The notes beneath the pieces were generated by a model. The model saw only the letters and a list, made by a program, of their open reading frames with translations. It had not been told where the DNA came from and did no database searches. From the NCBI GenBank assembly GCA_035582835.1, contig JAYKAV010002797.1, forward strand, positions 337,862 through 401,861: a stretch of DNA of 64,000 nucleotides, in the 5' to 3' direction. Shown in pieces: positions 28,188-40,310 of this stretch. The stretch is from Phoebastria nigripes (taxonomy: Eukaryota > Chordata > Aves > Procellariiformes > Diomedeidae). The stretch's first letter is position 1. Each line of letters starts with the position of its first letter. Made by a program: the position numbers and the translations under genes.

Positions 28188-31100
28188 CTAGAAAAAGAAA
28201 TCAAACCATCAAGCCCTGTGGTCAAGTGCCATCATCACCAGACCATTCAAAACACTGAGCAATCAGTGAAGTTCTACACACATGGCCAGCATGAACGGAC
28301 CCCAGAATAGACCTGAACATCACAAGGACCCATTTCAAGGGTCATTAAAGGCTTAATGTGAAAGAGAATTAAGACCAATGCATGAACAGTGCAACACAAT
28401 GTAACACGCTGACATCGCAATGGGGACTTGTAGATGCTCCCACAATAATAACAATAATGAAACCAGCTGACAGCTGAATGTGGCACCTCTCATTAGAATA
28501 ATGACTTCAGAAGGCATCAGCTAAGATAACTCCGATCTGCTGGTCCCCTCTGCCAGACCACTCTGGTCCAGAGACTCTGTCAACTCAAAATATCGTACTC
28601 TTATCTGCAGACCTTTACCAACTGCTACATATAACCCATGAGATGACTAGAAACAATAAAGATCATGCTTTTTCCTCCATCTGTAACATATTTTAAGGAT
28701 GTGTGCTATGGAGGCAACAGGGCATGGCATCTGTCTGAACAGAAATGGGTGTCTATAACTAAGTTAGTCCCCTAAATTCCCTGTAAAAAACAGGAGAAAA
28801 CATGCCCAGGCTCAAGTCTGGTCCCTAGGATGCCTGGTCAGCCCTTCTCTTTTGGGACCAAGTTTTATACTAGTTGGTTTTCTGGATGTGGCTCATGTCC
28901 AGAGCTGTTGGTTGTTCAGTAGCAGAAGGGAAAGCACAACCCATGTCTCCACCCTGACCTGCTGCCCTGTACTCCCAGCTAGAACGTTTGTTTCTAATGA
29001 GTATAAAGGAAATAATGGATACAGAAAGCAGATCTTGAATTAATACAGAAAGCAACCAACACTAACAAAGATGACTTCAGGATGCATAGCGTATGAAAGC
29101 TCTCCAAATCTCTGGATATTAATTTGATGCCTTCTGCCGCCCAGAGCAGAACATTTAACTTTATTAAACATTTTGAAGGTGACTCCAAGGACACAGAAGC
29201 AGGAGATTACAATAACACTGCGCTACAGAATGTCAAGGGCTGATGGAAAAAACAAGCGCATAACTGCTCCTGGAGGTTTGTTGCTGCAGCAGGTGAACTC
29301 AAATATGAAGTCATTTAACCTCTTCTGCTACACATAAATTGCATCCACATGCTTTCCTTTAAAGGGCCAAGTTGCAATTAAAGCCAGAATTTTGCAAAGA
29401 GAAGGTTTTAAAGTCATAGGACTAGACAGCTTAGTTTCAAGATAAGCAAACAAAAGCCATTTTAACAAAGCCCCTTGCTTTGTAGATGTCTGCACCCCCA
29501 GGAACAGCACTGCTGAGCACCCCACTTTTCAGAGACTGCTGAATATAGCATTTCCTTTCATTTCAGGTTATAGGTAAAAGGAGGCTGTGGCTAAACAGTC
29601 TGTACAGAAATCTCGGTTGTTGCAGATGTCTGGTCAGGTCTGACTGCACCCTCTGCCCACCCAGGACAGCACAGATGGAGCTCAATGCAGAATCAACATT
29701 ACACCTTTTGTAAAGCAACATCCCACTTGGTGCATCTCTGTAACAGAGCAGCAGTTACAGGGTAAGAGATGCTCTGAGAACAGAGAGCCTGGACCCTGAG
29801 TTCACAGCTGAACATACCAGACTGTCAAGGAAGTTTCAATGCAAATTTGTGGCTGCTCAGTGGCTCATTTCCATACCGGCTTGTCTCACAGTTGTGTCTA
29901 AAGACTTCATTTAATCCACTTTTCAGCATTGCAAAGCATTTGCCTCTGGAACCCCTAGGAGCTACTCCCAAGGAAATGGGTCTCCAGATACATGGATGAC
30001 TCCCTAGGCTGACCTGTCTTACGATATCAGGTCCAAATTAGGTGTTTTACTTAGGATATACTTTCAAAGACACTTTTATGACACTTTCAAAGTACTTCTC
30101 TTCATCAGGTTTGTGACAGGGACTTTGGGCTCTGAACAGAGAGGAGAACCTGGGGGGCACAGACTCACGGGGCAGAACTTGTTTGGAAACTCTTCTAGAA
30201 GCAACAAGAGGGTTTTTTTAGGTTGAGACTGGCATCTAGATTTAAAGGATAATAAAAAGGGACATTCCCAAGTTAGGACAGTCACCATACTTGATAAAAC
30301 ACTAGAAACATGAAGTGACTTAGTGCAGGCATTAATCAAGTGGGTGAGATACTGGAAATCCCTCTGGGTTATTTGGTGTTGTCATTCTTGGCTCCTTGTG
30401 AAACAAACATTTGCAGACACACTTGGAACCTCAGTCCGTGTTCGCCAGACTGGTATGCAAGTCAGTGCAATGGTCTGGGGAAGGGATAATCCTCTATCTC
30501 CCCTCCCCCTCCATCTTCCCTTCTAGGGTCATTTAACACACACAGGCTTACGATATTAGAGATTCCAACAAGGATTTAACCATTAATGCTCTTTGGGAAA
30601 TTTCATATGATAAGTCATATGAATTTCTTTTCTTTACCAGTTAAGGATGAACTGTAACAAAACTAGGTTAGCCTGGACTTCATGTTTTCAACACTCGCCC
30701 TTCTCTCTTGCAGACTTAACACCAGGCAATCACACGGGATCTAAATGCCATTTGCAAGAGGCAGAAGTGGAAGAGTGGTCAGCTTTCATCTGCTGACCAC
30801 AGACCTTTCACAATCAATGTTTAAACTCTTCCACACGCTGAAAACAAATGAGAACATTCCCAGCTTAAGGATTTCTGAGTTAAGACCAGATCTCGAGATG
30901 AAGTAAGCCAACCAAACTCTGCCAGATCTGCATCTTGCCCATTCTTTTCAAACTGCCTAATCCTGTTATGAAGCTAAGTTGTAACAGGGAATTTAAATCT
31001 TAAATACATGAGATACTGAGCAGGTTTTCAATCTCTTTTTCTGGTTCAAATTTCAGCTGATATCTATCAGTATATTTATACTGGATGAGATTTACATTAG

Positions 31101-32846
31101 ACTACTTACATCTAACTGTGGCTCAAGAGCAAAAGCAAGCAAATAAGGGAAGGAAAATTACAGAGAGAGAAAGATGTCTTTATATCAAGAAAGGGACAAA
31201 GAACTACACCTAGACAGATAGAGAGCTTAAACCAATCTTGCTGTAATTGGCCTGACATTGCCTTCAATAGCTCTTTAAGCATCGGCTTGTTGCTGGAAGG
31301 TGCCCCTAGAGAAACAAAGCACAGCGATGCCAAAGACTCACTACTGCGTTGCAGAGGATGAAATGTGTCAATTTAAACTCAAGGATAGATTAAAACCACT
31401 GGGAAGTGGGTAGGGGAATTGCTTTCAGCTTTAGAATTTATTCTGCAAGCATAATTTAGTGCAGCTGATGTCACATAGTTTTGTAAAAAGCCGCTCGAAC
31501 GGCGCACGCAAGCCTGAAAACACTTCATGATGATCCTTACAGCCTGCAATTAGTAAAAGATGCTTGTGCTTTGTGAATGTTATCTGCTGAAAGGCTGTTT
31601 ACCCACAGGAGTTGCTTCCCCACTTCTTCTCCCTCCTTAACTTTTCAGAAGATCCAAACCTGAGCGTGTCCTCAGCCTCGTCCAGGCTGGAGCATGGACA
31701 GGGCTGAGGAGGGAGCTTCAAAGGCTTCACTGAAGCCATCACAAAAGGCTCTTTCAGGAANGGGTCTGAGCTAACAGGAAAGACACAGCCCAAAACTGTG
31801 GGGAGGGAAGACTACTTTGAATCCTTTTCTGGTTTCTGGAGCCCAGCCCCCCTTTCAAAATGCTACAGATGTGGTAGGCATCAGCACACAGCTATTCAGA
31901 GTACTGATGAAGGTGCCTTCCTAAAAATCACCTCTCCTTAGCAGTAGCCCAGGGATACGCCAGGGCTGGCAGAGTGCAGGCAAGAACCGCTGCTCAGGNG
32001 TCCTTCCTGCTACGCTGATTTTGTTATAATCAGCTGCTGCCAGTTTTGTTCTCCCCAAATAAAACCAGAAAGGAATCTGACTGAGCTCAAGGGGACAAAG
32101 TAACAACAACAACAAAATCAGAGAAGAGCTGATTTTCCTGTTAAAATCCTGCCATAATTCGTCAGATACAGTAGCACAAAAACTTCTGGCTAATTAAATT
32201 GTGTGAGTGCAGTGGGTTTTTGTGTCCCTTAGCTCTATCTATAAACACAAGCCAGAGCATTTTCCAGAACACCTTATGGTAGAAAGGAAGGAGGGAGAAG
32301 AAAGCAGCCAAGGAGCAGATGCTGTTACTCTGGCTACAAGGGAATCCAACACTTGACCGACGGTCAGTGATTTATACCACAAGAATGTTAATGACCACCA
32401 GCACGACGGTCCAGCTCTTTGGTGAGGTCCTTCCTACACCTTCAAAGGATGCAGAGTCAGTTTTCCTTGAAAGCTGGAAGTAGCTACGGCTCGGTCTAAC
32501 ATGTCTCAACACACTGGGCAGATCTCCAGAAATTAGGACAGAAGTTTCTGCTCCTGCTTTCTCATCACTGTCNGCAATGCAACCATAAACCCAGCCTCAT
32601 TTTTACCTAGTCCCTGAATGGCCACTATAGACAAACTCAGAGGGAATTAGCCCTCAATCCCAAGGGACAGCAGCCCTTTTTAACGCTTTGGTGTCGAGCA
32701 ATTGCTACGGCTGCCAGAGACACCCCCATTCCCACACAGTCGGGACCGTGCTCTTACACGTACCAATGTTAATCACTGTGAAATACAATTTTCTACAGTT
32801 GGCAGAAAACTCCTGATAAAAACAGAGATCCAAACCAAGGCCTTAC
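28188..32846 (-). other. FGFR3: FGFR3 intron 5
   Basis: This 4.7-kb intron divides the Ig-II domain. I see no exon, RNA gene or known repeat; single Ns at 31761, 31999 and 32573 mark uncertain bases. Confidence 0.75.
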
Positions 32847-33016
32847 CTTGATGCCCCCAATCCTATGCTCTCCCTTGAACTCCTTGCCGTTTTTCAGCCA
32901 GTAGATGGAAGGAGTTGGGTTTCCACCCGCCGGACATCGGAAGCGAACGGTGTTGGCGGCGGGAACTGCCAGCAGCTTCTTCTCCATCTTATCTGGCCGG
33001 GTCCAGAAGGGGACAC
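32847..33016 (-). CDS. FGFR3: FGFR3 exon 5: Ig-II first half, heparin-binding region
   Basis: This 170-bp exon encodes [57 protein letters not shown]. The basic [19 protein letters not shown] stretch is the heparan-sulfate-binding and most conserved part of the FGFR ectodomain. RFRCPA has the first Cys and YWLKNG the core Trp. Acceptor TTTCTCAG, donor AAG|GTAAGG. The Gly codon is split with exon 4. Confidence 0.97.
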
Positions 33017-36000
33017 CTGAGAAAGGAAAGACCATGTTGAACAGGCCCATTTCTGCCGTGGAAGATATCAGCTGGTGAACAGATGCATTTGAGGAGGCTT
33101 TGGCATGTGCGGAGTGACAGTTAAATTGCTACCTGCTGCAGTTAAGATAAATGACACAGAAATGCTTTCCAGCTAAATGACTCTCATAGACGTAGACAGG
33201 GTGTTTGCATTTTAGGTTTGTGATGAAAGGTTCATGACCAGGTTCTTGTCTTGGTAATGCCAGTATAAATCTAGAGTAGCTGCTTTTAAATCAACAGGGA
33301 GAGCTAACCCAGATCAGGATGAGAATCTGGCCTCAGCGTGTAAAAAGATACAGATGTACCTTCGGGACAATAGTAGCCAAGAAGCATGAACAGCAGAAAG
33401 ATGTTGGAACTGTAAAAAAATATTGATGGGCCAGCAAGGGAGCAGAGAAAAAAAGTGTTAGCTGAGTGCACTGGAAAATTTTGCTTCTCAGTGAGCACAA
33501 TGTAGTGTAGCCTCCTTAAGAGAAGGAAAGAAAAAAAAAGCCAGTGCCAAACTGGTTTATCGTGTTTATGTTCTTTAAGTACAAGTGATTTTAGTTTTAA
33601 AGATTCATGTTACCTTTGAACAGGGATAAGTTTTAAAACACCAGTGTTAGCATGAGATACTTCTTATAATCTGCCTCGAGTACAGCGATGTTTCTTGGCT
33701 GTGTTACAAACATTACATATTAACTCCAAATTAAGGCAGCAGCAGCAGCAAACTCATTATACTGGGAAGAAAGAAAGAGAAAGTTTTTAAAAAAAGCCTC
33801 CCAAGCTTTCATTTCCGCTTAAGGAAACGCTGCAGAGCTGCACGTGGGGTGTTTCCCCTGCCACACCGGGGGCCACATCCAGCCCCCCAACTCTGTGCTC
33901 CACACCGAGGCCAAAGGGAGATGGAGGCAGACAGCGTTTGGGCTGCAAAATAGCAAGGAGGAGGCCAAGGAGTGTAACTGACATCTCCTCCAGATGGGAA
34001 GGAAGCACCCCCAGACACAGAGTACCCAAACCTACCGGTCGCAGAGACCTGTGTGCTTCTGGCCAAGACAAACTGAAGGTGCTGGTCCTTCAAGAACTGC
34101 CTTGGAGAACATGATGGCTGCCAAAGCTGTCGGGAAAGCATTGCTGCTGGCCTCTCCCGCAGCAGTGACGATGCTCAGAAACACCACCCAGCATCACAGC
34201 TCCACCTCACTGCTGCTCTGAAGCCTCTGCAATCCCCTTCCCCTTAATAACAAGGGTGTACAAAGTTTTCCCTCTTGTTGCATCCCCCTGAGATGCACCT
34301 GAGCTGCTCCCTTTGTACTTAGCCCCAACGTGTTTGGCTCCATGAGACCCATCCCATTGCAATTCCAGGTAAGTCAGCAATGACCCCACCTTGGTCTAAG
34401 TCCCCAGTGTCCCCCACGCAGGGTCCCTGCCGCATTTCAGCTCCAAGGATTTTGCAGGCAAGGTCATATAGCTCAGCCAAGGCAATCCATGAACCCACCG
34501 ATTTTTGGCACCTGCTAACACTCTCCACATAGTCCCCTCTCCCCATGGCTCCTTGCGAAGCCCAGTCGGCCTTGAGGAACTGAATGTGAGGAGCTACATC
34601 CAGGAGGCCCTCCCTTTGCCCCGCTGGGCGCATCGCTCTCATGTCTCATCTGCTTTCACACCTCTGCAACGGAACGGGTGGATGTAGGTGCCTCAGTAAC
34701 GCCATCCCAGGAAGGGAAATCCAGTACTGAGGGCTTGCATCTGCCCCCAGACTGCCTTGCACAACGCGCTGCGATGCCTATCAGAGTCAGCTCCACATAT
34801 CAGAGGGATCTGGTGCTCACCCATGACGCGTACGCCTCATTTTTTAAACAACAAAACTGCTTAAGGCCCTTTTCTTGCCGGGATGGTACTGAAGCAGGAG
34901 TATGGCTGGCACAAACAAAGCAAAAGGAGGAATCCCTGCAACTGCCGTGCTCCTGCAAAATGCCAGCTACAAACTTTGCTGTGAACACATGGCACATCCA
35001 GGAGAGGCCTCAAATGCTACACGGTAATGCGGGCTAAAGTGGGATCATGTAGCCATCTACCTTCCAACATCTGAGCTTAGAAAAATGGTAGAACTGCACA
35101 AAAAAGGGGAATATTGAAAAAAATGTTGGAAGAGCGGGTGCAACCCCTAAAGGAAGAGCAGGTCTTGATGGTAAAGGAAGATGCTGCTATCGCATGTGTT
35201 GGGAAGGGCAGAAACCAAGCAAAGGCTGGGCAAAAGCCCAGGCAGCAGCAGGGAGATGAATTTGGAGGAGGACAGTTGAGGTGGTGTTGGGAAGGCTGAA
35301 GAGGAGGGAGCTGCAGAAACCATGTTGGGAGACATCTGGTCCTTGGTTTCCAAAGCACGGGCTATTTTCTGGCTGAACGCTTCCTTTCGGCAACGCACCC
35401 TGATTTCCCGGGGACTTTACAGGAGGTTAACAGGGCTACGGGGGAGAGTTCAGGGAAAGGCCAGGCATGGATGGAAAAGTCCCCCTTCGCCACAGCTACG
35501 AAGGGCAGCCGAATAACCTGCTGTTTGTTGTTTGATTAACGTATCTGCCTACAATAAATCCCATTTTATGGCTTCGGTGACACTCACCTGGGCACGGGGG
35601 TGTAACTAGATCGCACGGCCGCCCCGCCAGGACGGGGCTCCTCCTTGCACCGTGCTTTTGGAGGATCTTCCCCTTTCCACACCGGCTGCGTGTGCTGCGG
35701 GGCGGCGTTTCACTGCATTTTCTCACTCAAAAGATGAGCTTGAATCTCACGGGAGACCCATCAACCCACTGGCTGCAAATTTTGCCACTGAAGCCAAGGG
35801 GGATTTTGCCATTGGACATCAGAGAGGAGCAAGACGGGGCCCAGGAAAGTTTCCAGCTGGGGATATTCTCCATATGGAGCAAAGGCAGGATCCGCTCCTC
35901 CCTCCTGCAATTAGACACAGCTTCTTCCCCGAGCGCCTCCCCTCCATTCGGGTGCTCTTCCATGCAATTCGGGGCTCGCCAGGGCTGGGCACCCCTGGAC

Positions 36001-39000
36001 TAACGTGCCAAGCTTCAAACAACCAGGGCATCGCTCTCCAGTCGAACTGGAACTGGAAGAAAGTGTCCACCCATTGAAAACGGTGCCTTTGTTCTTACTC
36101 GTAGGAGCAGCGAACAAAACATCACTGCTTTCGGTTTGCTGTGCCCCCAGAGTCCTTTCATTACCGCTTTTTAAGGGGGTGAAAATGTTGCTAACTCTTC
36201 TTTTCAAGCAAAGCTTGCAAAGCTCCAGAGAGTTTCAGGAGCGAGGAAGGAGGAAGGATGAAAGACAGGAAAAATTTCGAGAGCCTCTCTCTCTAAATTA
36301 ATTACGAGCAATGATTTTGCATGCGCAGGTGTGAAAAAAAAGGGACCCGCAAACATTATCACCGGCCCTTTCCCATCATCAAACACTAAGCCCGATGGTC
36401 CGTTTTGTTCGTCAAAGACACTGGCCACCCATCCGACTGGAATGACCAATTAAAAAAAACTGAGAGCAATACTTGGAATAATTAATACAGCCGAGCGCTC
36501 ATTTAGCAATTAGGAGCTGCCACAAAATTCTGCAGCAGACAGAATCAACCCTAATTGTGTAATTTCCCCAGCTGACGCCTCTGAGTACACAGCCAGATTT
36601 AATTGGAGATTATAGGGGCTCTTTGAAGGTGCTGGGGCTACGCAGCGGGGGCTCCAAACAAACAGATACAGAGGGGTAGGGAGCACTGGGGCAGAAGAGC
36701 AGTGTGTGAAAAGGGAGTTTTGTTTTTGTTTCAGGGCCAGGAAAAACAGCTGTAGAGAACAGAGGTATTGGAAAGCCTCTTTTTGCAAAGGCAGATCGCG
36801 GTTTGGGACAAGGCTGCAGCAAACAGGCCAATGATTTGAAGCTGCTGAAGTTCCTCTTTCTTCTTTTCTGCTGCCCATCCCTAAGGGATGCCCCGATTCT
36901 GTACTGCCCTTCGGAGAGGATGCTCACAGGAGGGTGAGCAGAGCAGGGCACTCCATGTAGAGGGCCTGTCTCCATGCTCTCCAAAGGTTTTTGCACCAAG
37001 CATTCATTACTTTTAGGACAGATTTCCTCTCGTTCTCTTGCTTTGGTATTTCCAGCTCCCGTTGTTCAACAATTTTGGGTCAAAACCCCAAAATTAACAA
37101 GATTGGCTTCAAACTCATGATGCTATTAGAATCAGCTCTCCAAGCTCTTCTCTATAAATATGAGGATAAGAAACTCTCTTGAACAACACAAGTAAGCCAG
37201 AAAATTAACTTATCATTGCAAGGGGCCAGGAGACAAGGTTTTTATTCAGTGACGTGCAATATGGCAACACGCAATGAGCCAGTCCTGGATGGATTACCTC
37301 CCCCTAAACATGAATAACTATTGGTTATATTTTTCTTTTGCATGAAAGCGTGTTTATTGCCTTCACTCCTCTAACTACTGACCATGGCTACGTCTGATGG
37401 CCTAGCAGGGGCTCATACACGTCATTAGTAGGGTATGTTTTTGCAACAAGAGATGGAGGACACAGGTCTTTGGACTGTCCATAGGACATGGCACTGGCTA
37501 CACCCACATGTCCGCCTGCCCGGGGTGGTCCTGCAGCCCCTGTCCCTGGTGGGATGTCCCAGTGGCGGTGGTGCCAGGGTTAACAACATGGCTCCCCAGA
37601 CTCAAGAGAAGATCTGTGAAGGTTAACCAGAGGGTCTGACGTCAACCAAAGTAGCATAAAGCACATCCACATCACAACACGCCATGAGGTTTCACTGTGC
37701 TGGCACGTTATCAACCATTTTTAAAGCAGAAGAGAATCCAACTTTTTATAACGAGACCTTTAAGCAAAGCCAGTCGTTACCTTCGGGTCTAAAAAAAGAG
37801 ACAGCCTTGAAGTCAAGAAGACCCAGAATACAGGCTATAAATACATGCGGCGAAACGTGTGTTTTCCTTTTCAGTGAAGAAAAACGTGTCTTTCTGTACC
37901 ATAAACCAGCTGATGTTTTGTGATACCTGTTGCTAAGAGATGGAGTTTACTACAAACCACATAAAAAAAAGTACAGAACGATTAATTGTGCTCATCAGAA
38001 GCTGCTCTGCAGCAGGAACAAATCCTGACCAAACCTGACCCTCCCTATGCCTCTACCAGGCTTCAGCAGGCATCAGGAGCCCTGAGCACCTCTGCAAAGG
38101 TGATTGTCACCTCGCAGGATCTGGCCCTTAATTAGAAGCTATCAGAAAACCACTAACTGCTGCCGATGGGTCGCCTGGCACCGTAACTCGCCATTACTGT
38201 CCACATACTGCACGACACAGCGGTATGAATTTATTACAGTGGGAGACCTGTTTTAAAGAGTCCTGCATGTCCAATGCTATGGGCAGGAGAAATTTTCCAG
38301 TCATGTTGAACTTCTGCCAATGTACATAGCTGATTGGGAGTCAAACGCAAGACATTTATTTATTAAAAACACATACACACAGGCAGCTCGCTTTGCAGAA
38401 ATATAAAGAGCATAATAAAACACAACACTAACGCCTCTGAAGCATGTAATGATCCTGATTAATGCTATTGCACTTAAAGAAACAAGCACTGGGATTGAAA
38501 GAGATTCAGAGTAAAAGCACCGAGAGGCTCCGTCCTGGGGCTCCCTTCCCCACATAAGGGAAANAAAAAGCCAGTAAAGCCAAAGGGGTTGCTCCTGCTT
38601 ACGGCGTCAGTAAATTTGGCCTTTGGCTAGCGTAAATTTTATGCTCTGACTCCAGCCAAGATGCTGGTAAGGACCAGAATCAAAACAGCTAAAAACAAAG
38701 CAGGCCAAGGTTTGCGATGGTGTAAAACTGGTGTAACGTCAGTGTAGTAAAAAAAAAAAAAATGGTAAGTGGGTTTGTCTGGATTTACATGCAAGACGAA
38801 TTTATAACTCTAGCTTATCAAGTCAGATTTGCAGAAGCAAGTCTCCAAAAAAAACCCATTACGCTACTGCTGCTGTAGGATATTATAGCAGTGATACCAC
38901 TCTGGCAGCTATTTCTAAATTTTCAGATAAATGTCATCATGGTACCATCCTAAGGTCACTGATTTCAACACAGAGAAAGAGCTGCTGTCTGACCAGGCGA

Positions 39001-39077
39001 ACGTCTGGATGAGCTGCTCCGCTTGGGAGCTTCTTCTTTGAAGGAAAAGGCCTCTGTATCCCAGAAAAACAAATTAC
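33017..39077 (-). other. FGFR3: FGFR3 intron 4
   Basis: This 6.1-kb intron lies between the acid-box and Ig-II exons. It contains a CpG-containing G/C-rich patch at about 35580-35710 and an A/T-rich stretch with several TAAT cores at about 36360-36600, both of unknown meaning. A short (CAG)n is at 33739-33749. No coding sequence recognised. Confidence 0.7.
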
Positions 39078-39131
39078 CTGTATCTTCTGACTCATCGTCG
39101 TCATCTTCATCATCACCCGACGAAGGGGAAT
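39078..39131 (-). CDS. FGFR3: FGFR3 exon 4: acid box
   Basis: This 54-bp exon encodes DSPSSGDDEDDDDESEDTG, the acid box between Ig-I and Ig-II that, with Ig-I, autoinhibits FGFR by competing with heparan sulfate. Acceptor CTCCTCCTAG, donor ACAG|GTAATT. It is a multiple of three, so skipping keeps the frame, as known for some FGFR splice forms. It is too short for most open-frame listings. Confidence 0.96.
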
Positions 39132-40264
39132 CTAGGAGGAGAAGGAGAAAGAAGTGAAGCAGAAAGAGGATGGCACGCAGGGACACCACGTTGGACGAGG
39201 CTGTTGATGCCACGGTGGGCTCCAGTGAGGGAGGACATCCAAGTGATGGGTCACCCTTCCCTGCAGCTCCACCAGCCCGTCCCTCCCACNCTGCTGGGCC
39301 AGGAACAACTGGCCAGGAGCTTTCTGAACTGGGAGAGAGGTGTCATGAGTTTGCCAGTGCTCTGCTACCAGAGACCAGAGTCCAATGCCAAATACTTTTC
39401 CCTGTGTGAAGTGCTCTTCTCCTCAGAAATACAAAAGCAATTCCAAAAGGAGAAGTTTCTTTTTGCAGAACAAGCTCTCCCCCGCTTTTTTTTCCTTCTA
39501 GCATTCAGTCTGAAGACTTTTTATTTCATCAAGTCTTAAAATGACAGGTCAGCATTTCTAATTCACTTTCCCTGCATTTTTCTTTTAACTCAATACACCC
39601 CTGCCATGTCTCCCCTCGTTAAGTCCTTGCTCAACCACTTAGACCAAACCTTTTAAAACTTCCCCTTGCAATCAAACCTCTCTCTCGATCGACATTTTGG
39701 TGGCTACTCTGTGAACCAGTTCCCTTCGGCTATATTCCTCCTACAGAGGCACCTCGAGGCTGTAACTGAATACAGGTTAACAGGTGGGAATTCTCCATCT
39801 GTATCTCTCCAGAACATCCTGAACTGTTTCTCTTCATGTGGTCTAACATCTCACCTTCTCCAAGCTGTCCACAATGAAGTCTCAGTCCCTCTTCCCCCCA
39901 CCAAATGACTACTGTAAATGTAAATCCCATTATAAAATAGCAGCTTAGTGTTTGATTTAGTTTACATGATTTAGTACAATTCAGTGTCTGGAAGATTTAG
40001 CATCACTGACTTCATAGAATCTCCAGGAATTTCTTTTTTAAATAAAGGCAAGATGCTACCAACCCAGCAGCCTTTATATTCTGAGACAGCGGTAAAAGAA
40101 CTTGGCCTTAAACACTAGAAAATAGGAAACTTCATGAGTGTTCAACATGTAGCCAGAAATGTAAAGCACTACTTTAGACCAAGCCAGGCAGAACCTCCTT
40201 CATTTCAAGATGTATTCGAGTTTTCTGCCATTCTCTGACCAGCTCAGCGGAGGTAAAAAGGGGG

Positions 40265-40310
40265 NNNNNAAAAAAGAGAAAAAAAAGAAAGAAAGAAAGA
40301 AAAAAGGTAG
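40265..40310. repeat. Small assembly gap followed by (GAAA)n repeat
   Basis: Five Ns (40265-40269) followed by A runs and GAAA units. The gap probably reflects the simple repeat. Confidence 0.8.

Noticed and set aside
33739..33749. CAG repeat as an expandable triplet
   Set aside because: Only about four units in an intron, too short to be notable.
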